Below, one piece after another: positions 27,406 to 35,978 of a stretch of DNA of 64,000 bases; the first letter of the stretch is position 1, and each line of letters begins with the position of its first letter. The stretch is from contig JAFAYI010000036.1 of NCBI GenBank assembly GCA_019240475.1, forward strand, positions 186,001 through 250,000, read 5' to 3'. Origin of the DNA: Acidobacteriaceae bacterium (GTDB lineage Bacteria > Acidobacteriota > Terriglobia > Bryobacterales > Bryobacteraceae). The notes below the pieces were generated by a model, which was not told where the DNA came from, searched no databases, and saw only the letters and a program-made list of their open reading frames with translations. A program made the position numbers and the translations under genes.

Positions 27406-28452
27406 ATGCACCCCGTTTTCAGTAGCAAAAGCGGTTTGATCTTTTACGTGGCGGCCTGGGTTCCACTCGGCGCCATGCTCACGCTTATGCTGTCGGTCAC
27501 GGGACGGCTGCCGGTCATGGCAAGCGCTTCAGTGATGGCGCCGGTGACGCTGCTGCTGGCCGGGGTATGTCTCGCTCCCTGGTATTCCTGCCGTTCTCTG
27601 CCTTTGCGCTCGACGCCCAAAGAGAAGCTGCTCATCAATCATGCCGTGGCGGCAATGTGCGCCACCGCGATAGTCATGATCTTCGCGCGCGCTCTGGTTG
27701 CGGGCTTCAGCGGTGTTTTCCCTTGGCTCCGCGCAGGCTACGCTTCCGCGGTTCCGGTATTGGCGGCGATGGTGGACATGATCTACCTGCTCGCTATCGC
27801 GCTTTACTACGTGATCCTGGCCATCGAATCGTCGCGGCAGGCGGAGTTGCTTTCGCGCGAAGCCGAGTTGAAAGCCATCAAGGCGCAGGTCAATCCGCAC
27901 TTTCTTTTCAATAGCCTCAATTCCATCAGCGCACTGACAACGGCCGATCCTTCGAAAGCGCGGGAAATGTGCATTCGTTTGTCCGACTTCCTGCGGGCGT
28001 CTCTGCGGCTGGGCGAAAGGGCCAGCATTCCCTTTTCCGAAGAGCTGGCCCTGACGCGAAGCTATCTGGACGTGGAGCAGGTCCGTTTCGGGCAGCGCCT
28101 GCGTGTGAACCAAAAGTTCGATCCGCGCTGCTCGGACTTCGAGGTGCCGCCTTTGCTGGTACAGCCTTTGGTGGAGAACGCGATCAAGCATGGGATCGCG
28201 ACACTGACCGACGGCGGCGAGATTGCGATGACCGGCGAGCGGGTTCAGGGCGACATCCGCGTGACGATTGAAAATCCCTTCGACCCGGACGCCCCGGCGG
28301 CGCGCCGCAACGGCTTCGGGCTTGCAAGCGTTAGAAACCGCATGTATGCGCGCTATGGGCCAGCGGCTCGTTTGGATGTGAGCGTAAATCAGAATCGTTT
28401 CCAAGTTATGCTGTCGCTGCCTTGCAGCGCATCGGGAGAACGGCCGCAATGA
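27406..28452 (+). CDS. LytS-family sensor histidine kinase
   Basis: A 348-residue membrane kinase. Four hydrophobic helices lie in residues 10-140, followed by the His_kinase domain of the LytS/YehU type with the phospho-acceptor His165 in QVNPHFLFNSLNSIS. The ATPase N box is PLVENAIKHG and the G2-like motif is NGFGLASVRNRM. There is no periplasmic sensor domain, so the signal is probably in the membrane or comes from the LiaF-like partner encoded just upstream. The stop overlaps the regulator start (ATGA). Confidence 0.9.
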   Translation: MHPVFSSKSGLIFYVAAWVPLGAMLTLMLSVTGRLPVMASASVMAPVTLLLAGVCLAPWYSCRSLPLRSTPKEKLLINHAVAAMCATAIVMIFARALVAGFSGVFPWLRAGYASAVPVLAAMVDMIYLLAIALYYVILAIESSRQAELLSREAELKAIKAQVNPHFLFNSLNSISALTTADPSKAREMCIRLSDFLRASLRLGERASIPFSEELALTRSYLDVEQVRFGQRLRVNQKFDPRCSDFEVPPLLVQPLVENAIKHGIATLTDGGEIAMTGERVQGDIRVTIENPFDPDAPAARRNGFGLASVRNRMYARYGPAARLDVSVNQNRFQVMLSLPCSASGERPQ

Positions 28453-29201
28453 TGAGCATTCGCGCGATCATAGTCGACGACGAGGAACTAGCGCGCCAGG
28501 TCCTGCAGGAATACTTGAGCAGTGAGGCGGATATTCAAGTGGTGGCCGAAAGCGGCAACGGGTTTGACGCCGTGAAGGCAGTAGCCGAGCACAAGCCCGA
28601 TCTGCTGTTTCTCGACGTTCAAATGCCGAAGCTTGATGGATTCGAAGTGCTGGAGTTGATCGGCAGCGATGTAGCCGTGGTCTTCGTGACGGCGTACGAT
28701 CAATACGCTATGAAGGCGTTCGACGCCGCGGCGGTCGATTATTTGTTGAAGCCGTTCGACCAGGAGCGTTTTCGCACGGCGTTGCAACGGGTCCGACGGA
28801 GACTGGGAGAAAAGGCTCAGCATCCGAATGCGGCCGATCTAAGGACGGCCGCGCAGCCACCCGGGCAGTATTCGCAACGAATTGTCGTAAGGGATGGAGT
28901 GCGCGTGCACATCATTCCCGTGGCGCAGCTCGATTACGTCGAAGCACAGGACGATTACGTCGCCCTGCATAGTGGAGGCAAGAGGTATTTGAAGCAGCAA
29001 ACGATTTCGAGCCTCGAAGGCTCGCTCGATCCGGGGCGCTTCGTACGAGTGCACCGTTCCTATATCGTCAACTTGGAGCGAGTGGCAAAGATCGAGCCTT
29101 ACACGAAGGACACGCGACTGGCAGTGCTCACGGGCGGCGCTCAGGTTCCGGTAAGCCGCGCGGGCTATTTGCGGCTGAAAGAGCTGATGGAGAAAAGCTA
29201 G
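28449..29201 (+). CDS. LytTR-family response regulator
   Basis: A 250-residue regulator. The receiver domain has Asp10/Asp11 (IIVDDEE), phospho-acceptor Asp56 (LLFLDVQMP) and the conserved Lys in YLLKPFDQ. The LytTR DNA-binding domain runs from IVVRDGVRVHIIPVAQLDYVEAQ to the end, with FVRVHRSYIVN and VPVSRAGY as landmarks. The start is the ATG overlapping the kinase stop (a second ATG follows directly). It very likely pairs with the kinase and may control this envelope operon and other targets. Confidence 0.92.
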   Translation: MMSIRAIIVDDEELARQVLQEYLSSEADIQVVAESGNGFDAVKAVAEHKPDLLFLDVQMPKLDGFEVLELIGSDVAVVFVTAYDQYAMKAFDAAAVDYLLKPFDQERFRTALQRVRRRLGEKAQHPNAADLRTAAQPPGQYSQRIVVRDGVRVHIIPVAQLDYVEAQDDYVALHSGGKRYLKQQTISSLEGSLDPGRFVRVHRSYIVNLERVAKIEPYTKDTRLAVLTGGAQVPVSRAGYLRLKELMEKS

Positions 29202-29240
29202 GCGGCTGCGACGGGCTATGTGGGGCCGCCGCGCGGTCTA

Positions 29241-30710
29241 ATGAAACATATGCCAAATGCAACGTGTGACATCGGTCTGATCGGGCTGGCGGTCATGGGC
29301 CAAAACCTGGTCCTCAACATGAATGAGCATGGCTTTCGCGTGGCGGTTTTCAATCGCACCGTTTCGAAGGTCGACGACTTTCTCAACGATGAAGCCAAGG
29401 GCACGCAGGTTGTGGGCGCGCATTCGATTGAAGAACTGGTTCAGAGTTTGAAGCGGCCGCGGCGCGTGATGTTGATGGTAAAGGCCGGCGAGACGGTCGA
29501 TCACATGATCGATCAAATTGCGCCACACCTGGATAAAGGCGACATAGTCATCGATGGCGGGAACTCGCTATTTACCGATACGAACCGACGTGTCAAGGCG
29601 CTCAACGAAAAGGGCATTCTCTATATCGGCACGGGTGTTTCGGGCGGTGAAGAGGGCGCGCGGCACGGCCCGTCCATTATGCCCGGAGGCAATCCCGAAG
29701 CCTGGCCGCACGTCAAGGACATCTTTCAATCGATAGCGGCAAAGGTGGAAGACGGCACGCCGTGCTGCGATTGGGTGGGAGAAGGGGGCGCAGGCCACTA
29801 CGTGAAGATGGTCCACAACGGCATCGAGTACGGCGACATGCAGCTTATCTGCGAAGCCTACCAATTGTTGAAAGAAGGCCTGGGCTTGAATGCCGAAGAG
29901 CTGCATGGCGTCTTCGCCGAGTGGAACAAGGGCGAGTTGGACAGCTTTCTGATTGAGATCACGGCCGAGATCTTTGCCAAGAAGGATGAGGATGGTTCGC
30001 CGCTCATCGATAAGATCCTCGATACGGCGGGCCAAAAAGGAACCGGCAAATGGACAGCCATCAGCGCGCTCGATCTGGGAATGCCGGTGACGCTAATCGG
30101 AGAAGCGGTGTTCGCACGCTGCTTATCCGCGTTGAAAGACGAGCGCGCAGCGGCAGCGAAGATTCTCACCGGGCCGAAACACGACCAGAGCGCGCACGAT
30201 CGCGGGGTGTTTATCGAAGACGTGCGGCGAGCGCTTTATTGTTCGAAGATCATCTCTTACGCTCAGGGGTACATGCTGCTGCGCGAGGCCGGAAAGGAGC
30301 AAGGCTGGAACCTGAACATGGGAGGGATCGCGTTGATGTGGCGCGGCGGCTGCATCATCCGAAGCCGCTTTTTAGGAAAGATCAAGGACGCCTACGACCG
30401 GAATCCCAAGCTGACGAATCTACTGCTCGACGATTTCTTCCAGAACGCGATCAACAACTATCAGGCGGCGTGGCGCCGCGCGCTGATTCACGGGATCGGG
30501 TTCGGAGTTCCCACGCCCGCGTTCTCAACGGCGCTGGCGTTTTACGATGGCTATCGAACGGAGCGGCTGCCAGCCAATTTGCTGCAAGCGCAACGGGACT
30601 TTTTCGGGGCGCACACCTATGAGCGGATCGATAAGCCACGCGGGCAGTTCTTCCACACCAACTGGACCGGACGCGGCGGCAGAGTGGCTTCGGGCAGCTA
30701 CAACGCGTAA
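29241..30710 (+). CDS. gnd: 6-phosphogluconate dehydrogenase, decarboxylating
   Basis: Converts 6-phosphogluconate to ribulose-5-phosphate with NADP+ in the oxidative pentose phosphate pathway. About 489 residues, the long dimeric form. Landmarks: IGLAVMGQNLVLNM (NADP site), VIDGGNSLFTDTNRR, VSGGEEGARHGPSIMPGG, the catalytic Lys in YVKMVHNGIEYGDMQ, GQKGTGKWTAI and the C-terminal YERID. The start is ATG 29241 or 29250; a GTG at 29220 is also in frame. A sugar-acid kinase gene follows by about 50 bases. Confidence 0.96.
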   Translation: MKHMPNATCDIGLIGLAVMGQNLVLNMNEHGFRVAVFNRTVSKVDDFLNDEAKGTQVVGAHSIEELVQSLKRPRRVMLMVKAGETVDHMIDQIAPHLDKGDIVIDGGNSLFTDTNRRVKALNEKGILYIGTGVSGGEEGARHGPSIMPGGNPEAWPHVKDIFQSIAAKVEDGTPCCDWVGEGGAGHYVKMVHNGIEYGDMQLICEAYQLLKEGLGLNAEELHGVFAEWNKGELDSFLIEITAEIFAKKDEDGSPLIDKILDTAGQKGTGKWTAISALDLGMPVTLIGEAVFARCLSALKDERAAAAKILTGPKHDQSAHDRGVFIEDVRRALYCSKIISYAQGYMLLREAGKEQGWNLNMGGIALMWRGGCIIRSRFLGKIKDAYDRNPKLTNLLLDDFFQNAINNYQAAWRRALIHGIGFGVPTPAFSTALAFYDGYRTERLPANLLQAQRDFFGAHTYERIDKPRGQFFHTNWTGRGGRVASGSYNA

Positions 30711-30763
30711 CGCGCCGCCGTGAGGCCGATCTATGAACATTAGGACAATTTTGGGAGCGAAGA

Positions 30764-31846
30764 ATGAGCTACGGTTTCGAGATTCGTAAGGAAGGCGGTT
30801 TGGATTTCGTCGGCGTCGGCGCGTTAATTCACCGTTTCGATCCGGGTATCATCCCGTTTCGAAAGGCGACTGAATGCAGGATCCACGTGAGCGGAGGCGA
30901 ATACAACGTCGCGGCGAATCTGTCCGATTGCTTCAAGCTGAAGACGGGAATCGCGACCGCGATGGTGGATTATCCGATCGGGGATTTGATCGCCGAGCGG
31001 GTCCGGGCCATGGGCGTGAGGCCGTTTTATAAGCACTTCAAGCACGACGGGGTGGCCGGGCCGAATATGGCCGCCGTCTATAGTGACCGGGGATTGGGCG
31101 TGCGCGCGCCGGTGGTGTTCTACAACCGGAGCAACGAAGCGGCGGCGCAGCTAGAGCCGGGCGATTTCGATTGGAAGGCCACTTTTTCAGGCGGCGTGCG
31201 ATGGTTCCACAGCGGCGGCATCTTCGCGGCCCTGTCTCCAACGACTTCCGACGTCATCATCGAAGGCATGCAGGCTGCCAAAGCGGCGGGCGCAATTAAC
31301 TCTTTCGACTTGAATTATCGAGCCAAACTTTGGTCGGTAATCGGCGGTCATGACAAGGCCGTTGAAGTGATAGACAGGATTGTTAAGAACGTGGACGTGC
31401 TGGTCGGCAACGAAGAGGACCTGCAGATGGGCCTTGGCATTCCGGGGCCGGAGGTGGCCGCCAAATCGAAGCTGGACCCGAGCGCGTTCTTCGGCATGAT
31501 GGACAACGTTCGCAAGAAGCACCCGCAGGTAAAGATCGTCGCGACGACATTGCGCGAAGTTCACTCGACGAACCGGCACAGTTGGAGCGCGGTGGCTTGG
31601 ATCAATGGCCAGACATACCAGGCGCCCACGGCGGAGCTGGATGTGTATGACCGTGTTGGCGGCGGAGACGGCTTTGCGGCCGGGTTTATCTACGGACTGC
31701 TCACGGGGCAGCCGGAGGAGGAAGCCGTCCGGCTCGGCTGGGCTCACGGGGCTCTGCTGACCACATTTCCGGGGGACACGACGATGGCGACGCTCGACCA
31801 GGTTCGATCTGTCGCGAAAGGCGGCTCGGCGCGCATCCAGCGTTGA
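30764..31846 (+). CDS. PfkB-family sugar kinase, probable 2-keto-3-deoxygluconate kinase
   Basis: A 360-residue cytosolic ribokinase-fold kinase with GGGAGCG upstream of its ATG. Landmarks: HVSGGEYNVAANLSDCF (substrate side), NSFDLNYRAKLW, VLVGNEEDLQMGLG, and the catalytic anion-hole motif DRVGGGDGFAAGFIYGL. WAHGALLTTFPGDTTMA near the C-terminus is typical of KDG kinases (KdgK). Its position next to gnd suggests gluconate or sugar-acid catabolism. No KDPG aldolase gene is in the window, so the link to an Entner-Doudoroff route is an inference. Fructokinase activity is the alternative. Confidence 0.82.
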   Translation: MSYGFEIRKEGGLDFVGVGALIHRFDPGIIPFRKATECRIHVSGGEYNVAANLSDCFKLKTGIATAMVDYPIGDLIAERVRAMGVRPFYKHFKHDGVAGPNMAAVYSDRGLGVRAPVVFYNRSNEAAAQLEPGDFDWKATFSGGVRWFHSGGIFAALSPTTSDVIIEGMQAAKAAGAINSFDLNYRAKLWSVIGGHDKAVEVIDRIVKNVDVLVGNEEDLQMGLGIPGPEVAAKSKLDPSAFFGMMDNVRKKHPQVKIVATTLREVHSTNRHSWSAVAWINGQTYQAPTAELDVYDRVGGGDGFAAGFIYGLLTGQPEEEAVRLGWAHGALLTTFPGDTTMATLDQVRSVAKGGSARIQR

Positions 31847-31888
31847 CCAAGTTCGGGATAATTGCCGATGCCGGCCTGAAAATTCCGG

Positions 31889-31897
31889 TGCTATGAT
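31889..31897 (+). promoter_or_regulatory. extended -10 promoter for the VWFA operon
   Basis: TGCTATGAT is an extended -10 element (TG-N-TATGAT), 26 bases upstream of the first VWFA start codon. No good -35 lies at the right distance, which is common for extended -10 promoters. Confidence 0.4.
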
Positions 31898-31922
31898 CGG
31901 TTTCTAGAAAGCACCAAATTGC

Positions 31923-32969
31923 ATGCGGACGCGAATTTTGTCTCGCATTTCATTCGGCGTCCGGATGGGACGTTACCTTTCAGTTTACTGCGCCGCGCTG
32001 CTTTGCACGGCGGGGCCGGGCTTGCTGATTGCGCAGACGGCGGGGTCCGGGGGCGCTTCCAATGAACCGGTAACGATTGAATCCCGCAAGCCGGGGGGAG
32101 CCACCGGCGTCGTGGAGTCGCGGCCGTCCAATCTGCGGGTTGATAAGACGTTGGTGCTCATCAACGTGACCGTGACCGATCCTTTGAACCGGTTCGTCAC
32201 GGGGCTTGAGAAGGAGCACTTCCGCTTGTACGAGGACAAGGTCGAACAGACCATCACGCAATTTTCAAGCGAAGATGCGCCGATTTCGATCGGGCTCGTG
32301 TTCGATACTAGCGGCAGCATGGGTTCGAAGCTCCAGAAATCCCGACAGGCGGCCGCGGAATTTTTCAAGACGGCGAATCCGTCGGACGAATTTTTTCTGG
32401 TGCAGTTCAACGACAGGCCGGAGCTGGTGGTTCCATTCACCACCGATACAGACCGGCTGCAGAGCACTTTGACATTTACCCAATCGAAAGGCCGCACGGC
32501 GCTGCTCGACAGCGTGTATTTGGCGATGCACGAGATGAAGAAGGCTCATAACCCACGAAAGGCGCTGCTGATCATCTCCGATGGAGGAGACAACAGCAGC
32601 CGCTACACGGAGACCGAGATTAAGAACGCGGTGCGAGAGGCGGACGTCCAGATTTTTGCAATCGGGATCTTCGAATCATTTGGCAATCGGGGGCGGACTC
32701 CGGAAGAGGCGGCCGGGCCAGGGCTGCTGAACGAATTGGCGGAGCAGACGGGCGGGCGCGAGTATGCGGTAGAGAATGTATCCGAGTTGCCCGATATCGC
32801 GGCCAAGATCGGGGTCGAGCTTCGAAACGAGTACATTCTGGGGTACACACCTAAGAACCGAGAGCGCGACGGGAAGTACCGGCGCGTGCAAGTGAAACTG
32901 AATCAGCCGCGAGGGCTGCCGCCATTGCATGCCTACTTTCGGCTAGGGTATTATGCCCCGACTCAATAA
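31923..32969 (+). CDS. VWFA-related acidobacterial protein, canonical MIDAS
   Basis: A 348-residue exported protein of the VWFA-related acidobacterial domain family. A signal peptide follows a short basic start (about residues 15-38; an ATG at 31965 is an alternative start). An N-terminal beta domain reads VTVTDPLNRFVTGLEKEHFRLYEDKVEQTI. The von Willebrand A domain starts at SIGLVFDTSGSMGSKL, with the intact metal motif DxSGS, then KALLIISDGGDN. A C-terminal segment, ILGYTPKNRERDGKYRRVQVKL, is typical of the family. It probably binds a partner protein in a metal-dependent way. The function is unknown. It overlaps the next paralogue by 17 bases. Confidence 0.88.
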   Translation: MRTRILSRISFGVRMGRYLSVYCAALLCTAGPGLLIAQTAGSGGASNEPVTIESRKPGGATGVVESRPSNLRVDKTLVLINVTVTDPLNRFVTGLEKEHFRLYEDKVEQTITQFSSEDAPISIGLVFDTSGSMGSKLQKSRQAAAEFFKTANPSDEFFLVQFNDRPELVVPFTTDTDRLQSTLTFTQSKGRTALLDSVYLAMHEMKKAHNPRKALLIISDGGDNSSRYTETEIKNAVREADVQIFAIGIFESFGNRGRTPEEAAGPGLLNELAEQTGGREYAVENVSELPDIAAKIGVELRNEYILGYTPKNRERDGKYRRVQVKLNQPRGLPPLHAYFRLGYYAPTQ

Positions 32970-33888
32970 GGCTGCCGCAGTGTTGCTCGCCGGTTTCGGC
33001 GCCGCTTGTCTCTATGCGCAGTTTCGTTCCGACACGCGACTCGTCGTATTGCATGCGAGCGTGGTCGATAAGCGAGGCAAGCTGCTGACCAATCTGGGGG
33101 AAAACGCTTTTAAGGTTTTCGAAAACGGGCAGCCGCAACAGGTGAAGATCTTCCGGCGCGAGGACGTGCCGGTTTCCCTTGGCATCATCATCGATGACAG
33201 CGGCAGCATGTCCACCAAACGCGCCCGAGTGGAAGCGGCGGCGCTTGCGATGGTGCGTGAGTCCAATCCGCAGGACGAGGTTTTTATTGTGAACTTCAAC
33301 GACGACGCCTTCTTGGATGTGCCGTTTACGAGCGACGTTCACAAGATGGAACAGGGGCTGGCGCGCATCGATTCGCGCGGGGGCACCGCCATGCGCGACG
33401 CCATCAGCATGTCTCTCGATTACGAAAAGCGTCAGGCGAAGAAGGATAAGAAGGTCCTGATGGTGATTACCGACGGCAACGATAACGCGAGCAACATCTC
33501 GCTTGAGAAGGTCGTGGCGCGATCGAACCAAAGCGATGTGCTGGTGTATGCGATCGGGCTGTTCACCGACGAAGAGAAGCGCGAAGCATCGAAGGCGCGG
33601 CGGGCGCTGAACGAATTGACAGCGGCGACCGGCGGGCTGTCCTTCTATCCAAAAGACGTCAACGAGGTGCAATCCCTGGCAGTGGAGATCGCGCACGACA
33701 TTCGAAGCCAATACACGATTGCATACCGGCCCAATATTCAGGAGCTGGACGGCAGTTATCGCCAGATTAAAGTGACCGTCACCGCGCCGGGCAAGCCCGT
33801 TGTGCGTACGCGCTCCGGGTATTATGCGACGCCGGATTTGGAGAGCGCAAAGCAGAGCGCATCGCTGAATATTCCAGCGGCGCGATAA
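32953..33888 (+). CDS. VWFA-related acidobacterial protein, second tandem copy
   Basis: A 311-residue paralogue of the preceding protein: signal peptide MPRLNKAAAVLLAGFGAACLYA, N-terminal domain ASVVDKRGKLLTNLGENAFKVFENG, then a VWA domain with an intact metal motif in IIIDDSGSMSTK and VLMVITDGNDN, and a C-terminal block IAYRPNIQELDGSYRQIKV ending in the family's RSGYYA. The start lies inside the end of the upstream gene, which implies translational coupling. Its stop TAA overlaps the ATG of the small protein that follows (TAATG). Confidence 0.88.
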   Translation: MPRLNKAAAVLLAGFGAACLYAQFRSDTRLVVLHASVVDKRGKLLTNLGENAFKVFENGQPQQVKIFRREDVPVSLGIIIDDSGSMSTKRARVEAAALAMVRESNPQDEVFIVNFNDDAFLDVPFTSDVHKMEQGLARIDSRGGTAMRDAISMSLDYEKRQAKKDKKVLMVITDGNDNASNISLEKVVARSNQSDVLVYAIGLFTDEEKREASKARRALNELTAATGGLSFYPKDVNEVQSLAVEIAHDIRSQYTIAYRPNIQELDGSYRQIKVTVTAPGKPVVRTRSGYYATPDLESAKQSASLNIPAAR

Positions 33889-34085
33889 TGCTGAGGTTTC
33901 TCTGGATTGCCACGCGCGGGCACCGGATGCGGCCCTGGCGGTCGCCTTATTTACGTTGGCGGATCGAGACCTACTCGGGGATGCCGGCGGAGACGATCAC
34001 GCCGCGCTCTTTCTTCCGATTCATGTGGGCGGAGCGAGGTTCGCTTTGGGAATACTTGCTTTGGGCGCGCCGGATGCGGCGCTAG
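33888..34085 (+). CDS. 65-residue Trp/Arg-rich small protein
   Basis: Starts at an ATG that overlaps the VWFA stop (TAATG). The product is strikingly rich in Trp and Arg (RGHRMRPWRSPYLRWRIETYSG, then FFRFMWAERGSLWEYLLWARRMRR). I have a memory of similar short proteins with the block RPWRSPYLRWRxETYxG in acidobacterial genomes, but not of a named family or function. The coupling and the composition argue for a real gene. It ends tail-to-tail with the SPOR gene, sharing CTAG. Confidence 0.68.
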   Translation: MLRFLWIATRGHRMRPWRSPYLRWRIETYSGMPAETITPRSFFRFMWAERGSLWEYLLWARRMRR

Positions 34086-34705
34086 TATCTCTGGACAATG
34101 ACTTCGCGGAACCCCGTTTTGCGCAGGGAGTCGCGAGTGGAGGAAAGATCGGCGGCATCGCGAACAGGACCCACCAGGACGCGATAGAGCTTGCCGCCGC
34201 CCGGCTTGGGCGCGGCATGAGCGTGGAAGCCTTTCTTTTGCAGGACATCGGCTATCGCAAAGGCTTCGTCGCGGCCAACGGCGGTCACCTGGAGAAAAGT
34301 CTGGCCGGTTCGCGGCGCGAAGGAATCGGCCGCCGGATTTGCCGCTTGAGTTTCGACGTTCTTGCGCTTGGGCGAGCCAAGTGGCGGTTCGGAAGATTGC
34401 GGGCTTGTGTCGCTTAGAGCTGGAGCTGAAGCGGCATCGGGGGGCGGCGCAGCGGAGACGCCGGCGTCGGCTGGAACCGAATGCGTTTCTCCACCTGTAG
34501 CGGCGGCTTGAGGCGGCGCAGCGGACGATTCATCGGCGGGCGCGCTGGTAGCAGTCGCCGAGGCCTTCTTCGCGGTAACGCCTTTGCCAACGGCGTAACC
34601 GCCGTAGAATGCAAGACCGAGCAGAAGGGCTACTGCAAAAAAGATGCCCAGAAGCTGCTTATTGCCTAGCAGAATCTCCGTTTCGTTCTCGCTGGTCCGC
34701 AACAT
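34082..34705 (-). CDS. SPOR-domain membrane protein
   Basis: A 207-residue single-pass inner-membrane protein. A short cytoplasmic N-terminus precedes one helix (residues about 18-40, QLLGIFFAVALLLGLAFYGG). A long Ala/Pro/Ser-rich periplasmic linker follows (about 45-125). The C-terminal SPOR domain (about 130-207, TFLQVTAVGRDEAFAIADVLQKKG to LYRVLVGPVRDAADL) is the type that binds denuded peptidoglycan at division sites. A role in cell division or wall remodelling is inferred from the family. No division genes are adjacent. Confidence 0.86.
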   Translation of the reverse strand: MLRTSENETEILLGNKQLLGIFFAVALLLGLAFYGGYAVGKGVTAKKASATATSAPADESSAAPPQAAATGGETHSVPADAGVSAAPPPDAASAPALSDTSPQSSEPPLGSPKRKNVETQAANPAADSFAPRTGQTFLQVTAVGRDEAFAIADVLQKKGFHAHAAPKPGGGKLYRVLVGPVRDAADLSSTRDSLRKTGFREVIVQRY

Positions 34706-34825
34706 TTCTATCTTGGATTGTACTTAAGATTCGAGCCCGTGGAAACCGAAATCTCAGTCTTCAACGCACACAACGCGCATCAACCGTCCTGTGTGCCGCC
34801 TCGCGTTACCCTACTTAATAAAGCT

Positions 34826-35947
34826 ATGCAATGGAGTTTGAGGTTGGCGCCCGTTGTGGCCGTTTGCGCGCTTGCCGCCGGCAATCCGAATCCGGGATCG
34901 GATGCGCTTCCCGGCATGCCCAGGATATTGGATCCGCAGAACGTTTATTCGGCGGATGGGCCGGGAATGCTGAACGCCGTGGTGCGGAGCGATCCGGCGC
35001 GCGTGTATGTTCCGAATTCGAAGAGCGACACGGTGGATGTGATCGACCCTGCGACGTTCAAGATTGTCGATCACTTCGCTTTGCCGAAGCACCGCAAAGG
35101 ACTGCTGGAGCCGCAGCATGTGGTGCCCTCCTGGGACCTGCGAAAGCTGTGGGTTGCGCAAGATTTAGGAGACCAGTTGACGATGATCGACCCGGCCACG
35201 GGTAAGCCGGGCGAGACAGTTCACGTGGACGATCCTTACAACATGTATTACACGCCGGATGGAAAGTACGCGATCGTGATGGCGGAGCGCGAGAAGCGCA
35301 TTGATTTCCGCGACGCGCATACGATGCAGGTGAAGAATCGCGTTCCGGTGAACTGCGAGGGCGTCAATCACGCCGACTTCACCACCGATGGGCGTTACAT
35401 GATCGCCACGTGCGAATTTTCAAGCGAGATTATCAAGGTGGATGTAGGGGCGCAGAAGGTGCTGGCGCATCTGGAGTTGCAACCGAAGGGTATGCCACAG
35501 GATTGCCGGATCTCACCGGACGGCAAAGTCTTCTACATAGCCAACATGGATTCGAATGGCGTGCATGTCATCGACGGCGACGCTTTCAAGCAGATCGATT
35601 TTATAGCGACGGGCAAAGGCGCGCACGGGCTTTATTTCAGCCGGGATGGGAAGTACATGTACGTATCGAACCGCGGGGAAGGCTCGGTATCGCTGCTCGA
35701 TTTGAAGACTCGCAAGGTGGCGACGAAGTGGAAGATTCCAGGCGGCGGGAGCCCCGACATGGGAGGCGTTTCCGCCGACGGGACGCAGTTGTGGCTTTCC
35801 GGCCGCTATAACAGCGAAGTGTATGTCTTCAACACCTCGAACGGCAGTTTGCTCGCGCGCATCAAAGTAGGACAGGGGCCGCACGGTATGTGCGTTTGGC
35901 CGCAGCCGGGCCGATATTCGCTGGGCCATACAGGCAACATGCGATGA
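34826..35947 (+). CDS. secreted YVTN/YncE-type beta-propeller
   Basis: A 373-residue exported protein starting at ATG 34826, which begins a signal peptide (MQWSLRLAPVVAVCALAAG). Upstream in-frame starts give unlikely N-termini. The mature part has seven-bladed-propeller repeats of the YVTN type: ARVYVPNSKSDTVDVIDPATFKIV, KLWVAQDLGDQLTMIDPATGKPG, KYMYVSNRGEGSVSLLDLKTRKV. No catalytic motif is visible. Such proteins bind ligands or metals or act as scaffolds. The function is unknown. Confidence 0.83.
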   Translation: MQWSLRLAPVVAVCALAAGNPNPGSDALPGMPRILDPQNVYSADGPGMLNAVVRSDPARVYVPNSKSDTVDVIDPATFKIVDHFALPKHRKGLLEPQHVVPSWDLRKLWVAQDLGDQLTMIDPATGKPGETVHVDDPYNMYYTPDGKYAIVMAEREKRIDFRDAHTMQVKNRVPVNCEGVNHADFTTDGRYMIATCEFSSEIIKVDVGAQKVLAHLELQPKGMPQDCRISPDGKVFYIANMDSNGVHVIDGDAFKQIDFIATGKGAHGLYFSRDGKYMYVSNRGEGSVSLLDLKTRKVATKWKIPGGGSPDMGGVSADGTQLWLSGRYNSEVYVFNTSNGSLLARIKVGQGPHGMCVWPQPGRYSLGHTGNMR

Positions 35948-35978
35948 GCGCATTGCCAAGTCAGGAAGCACGGAGGGG

